Origin: Porphyromonas sp.
GTDB lineage: Bacteria; Bacteroidota; Bacteroidia; Bacteroidales; Porphyromonadaceae
NCBI GenBank assembly: GCA_029983495.1
Contig: JASBZJ010000122.1
Location: forward strand, 1-5,746
Reading direction: 5' to 3'
DNA: 5,746 nt
Positions 1-5,746 of this stretch are shown piece by piece. The notes under the pieces are model-generated. The model was not told the DNA's origin and did not search any database. It was given only the letters and a program-made list of their open reading frames with translations. Within the stretch, counting starts at the first letter, position 1. Each line of letters begins with the position of its first letter. The position numbers and the translations under genes were made by a program.

Positions 1-3000
1 ACGGTACCCCTACCATGGGCGCACAATCAGATCTAACTGGACGCGTCTCGTTCGAAGTACCGGCTTCCGCAAAATATCTTGTGGTAAGTTATGTTGGTAT
101 GAAAACTCGCGAGGTACTTATCGAAAATGGACCTTTAAAGGTTTACCTCGAAGAGGATTCGCAAATGACCGATGCTGTAGTTGTTACAGGTTACGGTCAA
201 ACTACAAAAAAAGCATTTACTGGAGCTGCCAGTAGTGTGGGTAGCGAAAAAATTAAAGCACGTTTCGATGCCAACCCGGTAAATGCCCTAAAAGGTAATG
301 TTCCAGGTGTAATCATTTCGAATACTTCGGGGCAACCTGGTGCACCTAATACCATTTTTATTCGTGGTCGAAACTCATTAAACTCGGGTACACAACCGTT
401 ATATGTTATTGATGGTGTACCCATCGAAACTTCTACTTTTGGTATGCGTGCTGACGAAGGTGTTCAAGTTTCGCCCCTTTCAACGATTAGTATGGCCGAT
501 GTTGAAAGCTTAACCGTTCTTCGTGATGCATCCGCAACTTCGATTTATGGAGCACGTGCCGCAAATGGTGTAATTGTTATTACTACAAAAAAGGGTCGTG
601 CTGGGTTTAAGCTAAACTTTACTACCCGTTTAGGGGGAGCCACCTTGCCTGTAACTTCGGGTAGTAAGCGTTACCGCCCTGTTGATGCCGATACTTGGCG
701 TACTATGTTCCTTGAATCAGCTTCGAACCCTTTAAAATATAAAGCAGGTTTTAATGGCTCGTTTGCAAGCGACCTTGCCTATTGGAATAGCATAGCCGGA
801 GACCCCAATTCAGATGATTATAAAAGCTGGATGGATTTGTATGGCAAGGGCTTAAGCGATACCGACGAAAGTCGCCTATTCTGGTTAAATAAGATTGTTT
901 ATAACGACCAAATTAATGTACCGGCAACAGGTGGTAATAACACCGACTGGTTAAAGGCTGTTACCCGTACGGGTATGTTGCAAAATTATGCCCTCGATAT
1001 TAGTGGTGGTGGCGATAACCCTCGTGCCCCTCGTTATTATGTGGCTTTCGATTACTTGAAGGAAGATGGTTTGGTTTTAGGTAAAGATTTAAACAGATAC
1101 TCTTTCCGTGTTAACTTGGATCAATCGCCATATGACTTCCTCACCTATGGTATTAACTCCACTTTGTCGTTAACCGAAACAAATATGGGTACTAGTGGTG
1201 GTTACTTTACCGACCCCATTACCCAAGCCTTTATGCATAACCCCTTTGAATCGATCTATGAGGCCGATGGTTCGTTCAATGTTCATAAGAACATTAACGG
1301 CTACAACCCCGTGGCCATTCAAAGTCGCGATAAAGGAGGTAATGTAAACAATCAACGCCAATACCGTGCTATTGTATCGCCTTATGTAACACTTAAGTTC
1401 CTCGATTGGTTAAGCTTTACCAGTCGCTATGGACTCGATGCTTACCTCCTCGACGACTTTGCTTACTGGAGCTTCTTTACGCAAGATGGTCGTAACACCA
1501 ACGGGTTCGGTGCAAATGGTTATTACACCAACTTTTACCAAACAATAACTAACACTTTAAACATTAATAAGTCGTGGGGCGAACATAACCTTAATGCATT
1601 AATTGGGCAGGAAGGACAAAATACCTATTACAAGTATGCTCGCCTCGAAGCTACTAATTACCCTGTAAAGAACCTTACTGATATCGAGCTTACTTCGAAA
1701 CCTTCTTCTGCAGCATCGGGTATTCGCGAATTGCGGTTACTTTCGTTCTTTAGCAATGCTGAGTATAATTATGCTCAACGCTACTTCCTTTCAGCATCGT
1801 TGCGTGGCGATGCTTCGAGTCGTTTCCATAAAAACAATCGTTGGGGTGTATTCTACTCGGTTGGTGCTAAATGGAGAATGTCTTCAGAAGAATTTATGAA
1901 AGATGCGCAAGACTGGCTCCAAGATCTTACTTTCCGTACTAGTTGGGGTACTACCGGTAACCAGTCGGTAGGTAGTGGTTGGTATGCAGCTCGTGGGCTT
2001 TATAGTTTTGGTTATAACTATAATGGTAACCCGGGGATGTATATTACACAATTCGAAAATCCTGATCTACGTTGGGAACAAACACGAAAATTCAACATAG
2101 GTTTCGACACCCGCTTATTTAACCGTGTAAACCTTACTTTCGATTACTACGACCACATGACTACCGATATGGTTTTCCTTGTTCCACTTTCGAAGGCTGC
2201 CGGTAACGCATATTGGCACGAAAACCTTGGTAAGCTCCGCAATAATGGTATTGAATTCGAATTAGGTGTTGATGCTATTCAAACAGAAAACACTTCGTTA
2301 CGATTCTCGTTTACGGGTTCGTGGAACCGAAACCGTATTGTAAAACTTAATAATGGTAATCCTATTGAAGGAACAATTACTATTAGAAAGGAAGGTAGCG
2401 ACATTTATTCTTGGCGTATGAAAGAGTGGGCTGGTGTTAACCCCGATACCGGTGTTGGTGAATGGTGGATTAATGATGTTAAGCGTGATGAATATGGCAA
2501 CGAAATTCCTGTTATCGACCATAGCAAGGGTAAAACTACCGAATATAATGACGCAAATAAAGTGGATTTAGGTAAAGCCAGCCCTGATTTTATTGGTGGT
2601 TTCCGTACCGATTTTAGCTATAAAGGATTCGATTGTTCAATACTTCTTAACTACCAATTGGGAGCTAAGATTTATGCCGACCACCTCCGTTACGATGAGC
2701 AGCTAGGAGCTAATTTAGGTAATAACTTTACCCAGTGGGTTGCCGATAATCGTTGGCAAAAACCAGGCGACAACGCTCTTGTACCTATGCTTTTTGATGG
2801 TAGAACAACATGGAATAATGGTTCGAGCCGATTCCTGATGAATGGGAGCTACCTGAAAATTCAGAACATTAACTTTGGTTACACCCTTAACCAAGCTCTT
2901 CCTCAAGTTGGTTTAGGCTCAGTTCGCTTCTTCTTAAGCCTTGATAATGTATACACTTTTGTTGCCAAGGATTACCGTGGTTTCGACCCTGCAAGTGTTG

Positions 3001-3074
3001 GTGCTGATGGCTTACAATGGTGGAACTATCCTATGGCATTTAAGTTTACAGGTGGTGTAACGCTTACATTCTAA
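1..3074 (+). CDS. SusC/RagA-family TonB-dependent outer-membrane transporter, 5' end missing
   Basis: This is the outer-membrane barrel of a SusC/SusD nutrient importer, driven by TonB-ExbBD, which takes up an oligosaccharide, peptide or similar ligand. The frame is already open at base 3 and reads GTPT before the ATG at 15, which aligns with the middle of a carboxypeptidase-regulatory-like domain. The true start, signal peptide and roughly 50-60 residues are therefore outside the window. Counting from the Met at 15: the rest of that domain (SDLTGRVSFEVP, LVVSYVGMKT) is at 1-50; the SusC linker AVVVTGYG at 54-61; the plug at about 65-197, with ALKGNVPGV, IFIRGRNSL, PLYVIDGVP and the family signature LRDASATSIYGARAANG from 169. 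The barrel runs from about 200 to 1019 and includes YRGFDP near the end and a closing GVTLTF with terminal Phe. The length fits the family (about 1000-1100 residues). The gene stops with TAA 50 bases before the susD-like gene, with no terminator between them, so the two are probably cotranscribed. The substrate cannot be deduced. Confidence 0.96.
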   Translation, partial: GTPTMGAQSDLTGRVSFEVPASAKYLVVSYVGMKTREVLIENGPLKVYLEEDSQMTDAVVVTGYGQTTKKAFTGAASSVGSEKIKARFDANPVNALKGNVPGVIISNTSGQPGAPNTIFIRGRNSLNSGTQPLYVIDGVPIETSTFGMRADEGVQVSPLSTISMADVESLTVLRDASATSIYGARAANGVIVITTKKGRAGFKLNFTTRLGGATLPVTSGSKRYRPVDADTWRTMFLESASNPLKYKAGFNGSFASDLAYWNSIAGDPNSDDYKSWMDLYGKGLSDTDESRLFWLNKIVYNDQINVPATGGNNTDWLKAVTRTGMLQNYALDISGGGDNPRAPRYYVAFDYLKEDGLVLGKDLNRYSFRVNLDQSPYDFLTYGINSTLSLTETNMGTSGGYFTDPITQAFMHNPFESIYEADGSFNVHKNINGYNPVAIQSRDKGGNVNNQRQYRAIVSPYVTLKFLDWLSFTSRYGLDAYLLDDFAYWSFFTQDGRNTNGFGANGYYTNFYQTITNTLNINKSWGEHNLNALIGQEGQNTYYKYARLEATNYPVKNLTDIELTSKPSSAASGIRELRLLSFFSNAEYNYAQRYFLSASLRGDASSRFHKNNRWGVFYSVGAKWRMSSEEFMKDAQDWLQDLTFRTSWGTTGNQSVGSGWYAARGLYSFGYNYNGNPGMYITQFENPDLRWEQTRKFNIGFDTRLFNRVNLTFDYYDHMTTDMVFLVPLSKAAGNAYWHENLGKLRNNGIEFELGVDAIQTENTSLRFSFTGSWNRNRIVKLNNGNPIEGTITIRKEGSDIYSWRMKEWAGVNPDTGVGEWWINDVKRDEYGNEIPVIDHSKGKTTEYNDANKVDLGKASPDFIGGFRTDFSYKGFDCSILLNYQLGAKIYADHLRYDEQLGANLGNNFTQWVADNRWQKPGDNALVPMLFDGRTTWNNGSSRFLMNGSYLKIQNINFGYTLNQALPQVGLGSVRFFLSLDNVYTFVAKDYRGFDPASVGADGLQWWNYPMAFKFTGGVTLTF

Positions 3075-3124
3075 TAAAAGCCGATTAGAGAATAATGTAT
3101 AACCTTTAATTAGCAATAACAACT

Positions 3125-4588
3125 ATGAAAAAGATATTTAAGTTGGCAAGTGATCTTCTTACATCCGCTTTTATTCTAGCTGCTTGTAATATGGAACCTG
3201 AGCTACATCATAATGTTGATACGAACAAAGCTTCAGAATCGGCCGATGAAGTGCGGAATAAACTAAATGGTGCTCTAAACTTGTTTGGCGATTCCCCATT
3301 CTTCGGTAGAAATATGGTACTTATGGGCGACCTTACTTCCGACATCGCTACGGTTTCGCCAAAGTCTGGTCACTTCCTACAGGTATCGAGTTGGACTTTT
3401 AGTGATGAAAATGCCGAAATAACCGATTTGTGGGCCTGGGGGTACAACGTAATTTCGAATGCTACTAATGCAATAGTTGATGGCGAAGCTTACCTTAAAA
3501 CGGTAACCAATAAAATTGCTAACGACCCAAACAATGCCGATTTGTTGAAAGAAAAACAGAAGATAGAAACAACTTTATCGGAACTATATGGGTTGAAAGC
3601 ATTCAGTTACTTCTACCTTGCAAATATTTTTGCTAAAGCTTATAGTGCTGAGCATGCTACGACACTGGGGCTTATTATTGTTCCAAACGACCGAGTTATT
3701 AAACCGAAAGAAAAAGTTAGTAGAGCTACGGTTGAAGAAACTTGGAACTTTATGCTCGATTTGATAAAGAAAGCACAATCGTATAATAATACCGAAAGCT
3801 CAGCTTTTTATATTACACCAAAGGCTCTTAAAGCTCTCGAAGCTCGTATATACCTTTATATGGGTAAATGGAATGAAGCAGCCGAAGCCGCTCAACTACT
3901 TATTGATGCAGGTGTTAAACCTATTAGCGATAACGAAGCATACTTGGCCATGTGGAGTTCAATTGCGGTTAACCCCGAAATGATTTTTGCCATTGCTAAA
4001 CGTAGCGATGATAACCTTTCGGCGAACTCGCTTAATACATTCTATAATGGCTACGGAGGCTCGCTAACAAGGTCTGGTGTAAGTTTGATAACAAAAACGG
4101 ATGTTCGTAACAGCCTTATAAAAACGGTACAGGGCCCCGGCGAGGATTGGGTTGCTCCACACCCTGCAAAATACGATGGCGCAGGTGGCGATAAAAACGT
4201 AAATAACATTTATGTTATACGTGCTAGCGAAGTTTCGTTAATAGCAGCCGAAGCTTATGCACAGCTAGGTAATGTAGCCAAAGCGCAGGAATGCTTGTTC
4301 GAAGTTGCCAAACGTAATGCCGCAATTACAGGAGCTGATAAGTTACCAGCTGATAAGGATGGGTTACTTAAGTTTATTGCGGAAGAACGTGTTCGCGAGT
4401 TATTCTGCGAAGGGCATCGCTTCTTCGACCTTCGTCGTACGCAAGCAACTGCCGAGATTGCAGGCGATAAATCGTTCAAGCCTTATAATTTCGTTTTCCC
4501 TATTCCAAGAGCTGAAATGAAAGCGGGCTATCTCGATCCAAATCAGCAGAACAACGATTGGAAGGATAACCTCCCCATAAAGAAATAA
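3125..4588 (+). CDS. SusD/RagB-family surface nutrient-binding lipoprotein
   Basis: This is the lipoprotein partner of the upstream SusC-like barrel. SusD-type proteins sit on the outer face of the outer membrane and form a hinged lid that binds ligand over the barrel. The 487-residue product is full length for the family. It starts with a lipoprotein signal peptide (MKKIFKL, then LLTSAFILAAC) whose lipobox LAAC puts the acylated Cys at residue 21. Acidic residues follow at 24 and 26. TPR-like helices of the fold are visible at about 152-172 (YGLKAFSYFYLANIF), 232-262 (KALEARIYLYMGKWNEAAEA) and 365-395 (RASEVSLIAAEAYAQLG). The C-terminal signature EERVRELFCEGHRFFDLRR starts at 420, followed by FPIPRAEM and DPNQQNNDW. 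Start choice: the ATG at 3125 begins the signal peptide directly. The 50-base gap before it is AT-rich, with no Shine-Dalgarno sequence, as is usual in this phylum. An Asp at residue 10 sits oddly near the hydrophobic core of the signal peptide. The ligand is unknown because no degradative enzyme gene is in view. Confidence 0.96.
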   Translation: MKKIFKLASDLLTSAFILAACNMEPELHHNVDTNKASESADEVRNKLNGALNLFGDSPFFGRNMVLMGDLTSDIATVSPKSGHFLQVSSWTFSDENAEITDLWAWGYNVISNATNAIVDGEAYLKTVTNKIANDPNNADLLKEKQKIETTLSELYGLKAFSYFYLANIFAKAYSAEHATTLGLIIVPNDRVIKPKEKVSRATVEETWNFMLDLIKKAQSYNNTESSAFYITPKALKALEARIYLYMGKWNEAAEAAQLLIDAGVKPISDNEAYLAMWSSIAVNPEMIFAIAKRSDDNLSANSLNTFYNGYGGSLTRSGVSLITKTDVRNSLIKTVQGPGEDWVAPHPAKYDGAGGDKNVNNIYVIRASEVSLIAAEAYAQLGNVAKAQECLFEVAKRNAAITGADKLPADKDGLLKFIAEERVRELFCEGHRFFDLRRTQATAEIAGDKSFKPYNFVFPIPRAEMKAGYLDPNQQNNDWKDNLPIKK

Positions 4589-4636
4589 GCCTCCATTCTA
4601 TTTGAAAACAACAATTAATTAGCCGATCGATAATCA

Positions 4637-4670
4637 TCCCCTCCTCCCAAGCGAGGGGGGAGGGGAGTTT
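4637..4670. repeat. GC-rich perfect hairpin (candidate dispersed intergenic repeat or terminator)
   Basis: The left arm TCCCCTCCTCCC (4637-4648) pairs with GGGGGGAGGGGA (4655-4666) over 12 bp, with one T-G wobble and a 6-base loop AAGCGA. It lies 48 bases after the susD stop. Only a weak T stretch follows (GTTTATCTTT), so termination of the susCD transcript here is plausible but not textbook. From general familiarity, C4TCC/GGAG4 hairpins like this recur between genes in many Bacteroidota genomes, so it may be a dispersed repeat rather than a dedicated terminator. Copy number cannot be judged from one window. Confidence 0.6.
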
Positions 4671-4745
4671 ATCTTTCATCACTGAGTAATAAACGAAAGA
4701 GCTCTATTCATCTCTAGCTAGGTAATTAAACCTTCTTCCTTATTT

Positions 4746-4868
4746 ATGGGTATATATTGTACCCCCGATAAAAACATTAACGAGTTACCTCTGCAAGAAA
4801 AACCTAATATAGGTTCTAACAAATCTGTTTTGCGGATAGATTTTAGTTCGTACTACATTATAGTATAG
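4746..4868 (+). CDS. Possible 40-residue small protein (low confidence)
   Basis: An ATG at 4746 opens 40 codons ending in TAG, in the otherwise gene-free stretch between the susD-like gene and the terminator at 4937. The product begins MGIYCTPDKNINELPLQ and ends RIDFSSYYIIV. It has no signal peptide, no clear membrane segment and no domain I recognise. The composition is protein-like rather than low-complexity. No Bacteroidota promoter element or ribosome site is obvious upstream, and the start codon overlaps the left side of a small inverted repeat (GGGTA/TACCC, 4748-4764). An ORF this short can easily occur by chance in 540 bases. It could also be a remnant of a degraded gene or lie within a noncoding RNA. 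Confidence 0.15.
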   Translation: MGIYCTPDKNINELPLQEKPNIGSNKSVLRIDFSSYYIIV

Positions 4869-4890
4869 CTTGTGGTAGCTTGGTAAAAGC

Positions 4891-4908
4891 ACATCCTATC
4901 TAGGATGT
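4891..4908. repeat. Perfect 8-bp inverted repeat
   Basis: ACATCCTA and TAGGATGT are exact inverted repeats separated by TC. As RNA this would fold as a 7-bp stem with a 4-base loop. It is followed by AATAGTTTT, so it could be a weak hairpin at the end of a transcript. As DNA it has the symmetry of a dimeric regulator's binding site. The nearest downstream gene starts about 250 bases away and lies beyond a terminator, so an operator role for that gene is unlikely. No function can be assigned. Confidence 0.4.
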
Positions 4909-4936
4909 AATAGTTTTCCGTTTCATTATTTCTTTA

Positions 4937-4980
4937 ATTGGGTTTTGCCTCGGGAGATGCGAAACCCAATGCCTTTTTTA
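4937..4980 (+). terminator. Strong rho-independent terminator
   Basis: The left arm ATTGGGTTTTGC (4937-4948) pairs with GCGAAACCCAAT (4959-4970) over 12 bp, including one T-G wobble, around a 10-base loop. GCC and six T residues (4974-4979) follow at once. The T run is on the + strand side only; the reverse strand lacks one, so this ends rightward transcription. It lies about 350 bases past the susD stop. It therefore closes either a long susCD 3' untranslated region or a separate short transcript from the 4670-4936 stretch. It insulates the downstream outer-membrane protein gene from readthrough. Confidence 0.85.
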
Positions 4981-4985
4981 TTTGA

Positions 4986-5016
4986 AACTACATTCCTTTT
5001 ATGTAGTTCTGTTTTT
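4986..5016 (+). terminator. Second, weaker terminator-like hairpin in tandem
   Basis: AACTACAT (4986-4993) and ATGTAGTT (5001-5008) form a perfect 8-bp stem with a 7-base loop TCCTTTT. CTG and five T residues (5012-5016) follow. The stem is AT-rich, so it would be weak alone, but it sits 15 bases after the stronger terminator and points the same way, which suggests a backup. Alternatively it is chance structure in AT-rich DNA. Confidence 0.45.
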
Positions 5017-5034
5017 GCCTCTATTGCATTTGCT

Positions 5035-5095
5035 AAAGAGAACCCTTTCCCAAAAAGCTTGCTTTGAAAAACCGATGAATAGTTCTCTTTGAGAA
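5035..5095. repeat. Overlapping inverted repeats upstream of the promoter
   Basis: AAAGAGAAC (5035-5043) is the exact inverse complement of GTTCTCTTT (5082-5090), 38 bases apart. The right arm also belongs to a compact 13-base palindrome TTCTCTTTGAGAA (5083-5095; 5-bp arms, 3-base centre). The compact palindrome lies about 22 bases before the -7 element of the downstream gene and covers the only nearby TTTG that could act as a -33 element (5088-5091). It is therefore in a position to act as an operator. No binding protein can be named from the sequence. Confidence 0.35.
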
Positions 5096-5105
5096 ACAGC
5101 TTCCG

Positions 5106-5118
5106 TTTTTTTTTTTTT
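5106..5118. repeat. Homopolymer tract of 13 T in the promoter spacer
   Basis: Thirteen consecutive T residues run directly into the -7 element, and the last T is the first base of TACCTTTG. A mononucleotide run this long is prone to slipped-strand length change, and here a length change would alter the distance between upstream elements and the -7 box. Basecalling or assembly may also misjudge its length. Confidence 0.9.
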
Positions 5119-5125
5119 ACCTTTG
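5118..5125 (+). promoter_or_regulatory. Bacteroidota -7 promoter element (TAnnTTTG)
   Basis: TACCTTTG matches the Bacteroidota primary-sigma -7 consensus TAnnTTTG at every fixed position. Transcription would begin several bases downstream, around 5131-5135. That leaves a leader of about 25 bases before the ATG at 5157 and excludes the in-frame ATG at 5127 as the translation start. A -33 TTTG at the usual spacing of about 19-21 bases is not visible; the nearest TTTG (5088-5091) ends 26 bases before the -7 element. Confidence 0.7.
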
Positions 5126-5156
5126 TATGCGAAATCATTATAATAATAGTGTGACG

Positions 5157-5738
5157 ATGAAATCATTACTGTTTAGGTTGCTTAGTCCTTCTCTTTTACT
5201 ATTACTAAGTACGTTTTTTGTTTATGCCCAACAACCCGAAAATACAGTTCCTTCGCATTATCGTAAAGTTCGTGGTATGGTTCAGAATAAGCAAACCCTT
5301 CAGCCGATTCCTTATACTACATTGCTTGTAGTATATACCTCATCAACAAAAACCGATACATTGCGTCAAGTTACTGACGATGCTGGTAGGTTCGAACTAG
5401 CAGTTCCACCTGCTCAAAGCTATATATTCACTTCGCAAGGTATTGGATACAAAGCCATCCCTCAAAAATATACGGCTGAACAACTCGCTATGAAGGGGCT
5501 TATACGTATTCAGGTAGAAGAAAATGCTGAACAACTCAATGATGTTGTGGTAGTTGCGCAAAAACCTATTGTGCGTTTGGGTATCGACCGAATTGCGTAT
5601 AATGTTAAGGATGACCCTTTGAGTAAAAACCTCAACCTGCAGGATATGATGCGTCGTGTACCTTTGGTTACCGTTGATGGTCAAGGGAACTTGCAAGTAA
5701 AAGGTAGTAGTGACTTTACCATTTTTCTTAATGGTTAG
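5157..5738 (+). CDS. Outer-membrane beta-barrel / TonB-dependent receptor-like protein, N-terminal part, interrupted by in-frame TAG
   Basis: This is the start of a non-SusC outer-membrane protein of the carboxypeptidase-regulatory-like plus TonB-plug plus barrel type, normally about 750-950 residues. Start choice: the ATG at 5157 gives a clean signal peptide (MKSLLFRLLS, a Leu-rich core, FVYA then QQ, cleavage near residue 24). The in-frame ATG at 5127 would add ten polar residues and lies too close to the -7 element. After cleavage, a carboxypeptidase-regulatory-like domain spans about 37-122 (VRGMVQNKQTLQPIPYTTL, DDAGRFELAVP, GIGYKA). A linker LNDVVVVAQKP follows at 128-138, then the beginning of the plug (LGIDRIAYNVKDDP, MMRRVPLVTVDGQGNLQVKG, FTIFLNG). 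The frame stops at TAG (5736-5738) after 193 residues. The following codons read P-S, so TAG replaces the Lys usual in the family's NGKPS motif. This is either a nonsense mutation making a pseudogene or a sequence error at the window edge. Ligand and partners are unknown, and the gene sits behind terminators as its own unit. Confidence 0.85.
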   Translation: MKSLLFRLLSPSLLLLLSTFFVYAQQPENTVPSHYRKVRGMVQNKQTLQPIPYTTLLVVYTSSTKTDTLRQVTDDAGRFELAVPPAQSYIFTSQGIGYKAIPQKYTAEQLAMKGLIRIQVEENAEQLNDVVVVAQKPIVRLGIDRIAYNVKDDPLSKNLNLQDMMRRVPLVTVDGQGNLQVKGSSDFTIFLNG

Positions 5739-5746
5739 CCTAGTCG

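Larger units (their letters stand above)
4589..5156. other. 568-base intergenic region, structured, no confident protein gene
   Basis: Between the susD-like stop and the next start there is no long ORF with recognisable content. The first half (4589-4936) holds the GC-rich hairpin, the 40-codon small ORF and short perfect inverted repeats at 4748-4764 (GGGTA/TACCC), 4801-4815 (AACCTA/TAGGTT) and 4891-4908. The second half holds two tandem terminator-like hairpins, an inverted-repeat pair, the T tract and the -7 element. I found no exact TAnnTTTG in 4589-4936 on the + strand, so an independent promoter for a small RNA there is not evident. I saw no tRNA-like, insertion-sequence or CRISPR structure. 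Confidence 0.8.

Noticed and set aside
15..17. ATG at 15 as the start of the SusC-like gene.
   Set aside because: The frame is open upstream to base 3 with family-like residues, the protein would lack a signal peptide, and homologues have the rest of the N-terminal domain before this point. It is an internal Met.
1..56. Cluster of six-base palindromes (GGTACC, CCATGG, AGATCT, ACGCGT, TTCGAA) resembling a cloning polylinker at the window start.
   Set aside because: The same bases translate in the susC frame to a sequence that fits the carboxypeptidase-regulatory-like domain consensus (GTPT, GAQSDLTGRVSFEVP), so this is natural coding sequence and the sites are coincidental.
3075..3124. Possible independent promoter for the susD-like gene (TAACCTTTA in the 50-base gap).
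   Set aside because: It does not match TAnnTTTG in spacing or final G, and no terminator separates it from susC, so cotranscription is the simpler reading.
4866..4882. Two copies of TAGCTTG with a 10-base period.
   Set aside because: Only two short copies with no further repeats or associated signal; compatible with chance.
4926..5138. Minus-strand 70-codon lysine-rich ORF across the intergenic region.
   Set aside because: Its lysine run is the complement of the T tract, and the frame runs through the + strand promoter element and both terminator hairpins. It has no promoter on its own strand and no recognisable domain.
5127..5156. In-frame ATG at 5127 as the start of the second outer-membrane protein.
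   Set aside because: It begins one base after the -7 element, upstream of the probable transcription start, and would put ten polar residues before an otherwise normal signal peptide starting at 5157.

Overview
The window comes from a Bacteroidota chromosome or contig, most likely of the order Bacteroidales. The evidence is a SusC-type TonB-dependent outer-membrane transporter followed directly by a SusD-type lipoprotein, a pairing confined to this phylum. In addition, a match to the Bacteroidota -7 promoter element TAnnTTTG lies just upstream of the last gene, and none of the gene starts has a Shine-Dalgarno sequence. The base composition looks AT-leaning by eye; I did not compute it.

Layout: (1) positions 1-3074 hold the 3' part of a susC-like gene. 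Its signal peptide and the first half of its N-terminal carboxypeptidase-regulatory-like domain lie before the window, and the Met codon at 15 is internal. (2) After 50 bases, positions 3125-4588 hold a complete susD-like lipoprotein gene. (3) Positions 4589-5156 contain no confident protein gene but are rich in structure: a GC-rich 12-bp hairpin (4637-4666), a 40-codon small ORF (4746-4868), several short perfect inverted repeats, a strong intrinsic terminator (4937-4979), a second weaker terminator-like hairpin (4986-5016), a long-range inverted repeat, a run of 13 T and a Bacteroidota -7 element. (4) Positions 5157-5738 hold the N-terminal part of a second, non-SusC TonB-dependent outer-membrane protein: signal peptide, carboxypeptidase-regulatory-like domain and start of the plug. 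It is interrupted by an in-frame TAG inside a motif that is normally N-G-K-P-S.

How they work together: SusC and SusD form a lidded-barrel importer. SusD is the surface lipoprotein lid that captures a ligand, and SusC is the TonB-driven barrel. No glycosidase, peptidase, sulfatase or regulator gene is visible here, so the substrate cannot be named. The last gene lies behind terminators and has its own promoter element, so it is probably a separate transcription unit.

I did not find a new multi-gene system. The points most worth checking are the premature TAG at 5736-5738, the 13-T tract fused to the -7 element (possible phase-variable expression), and the structured, terminator-ended intergenic stretch that could encode a small RNA or small protein.
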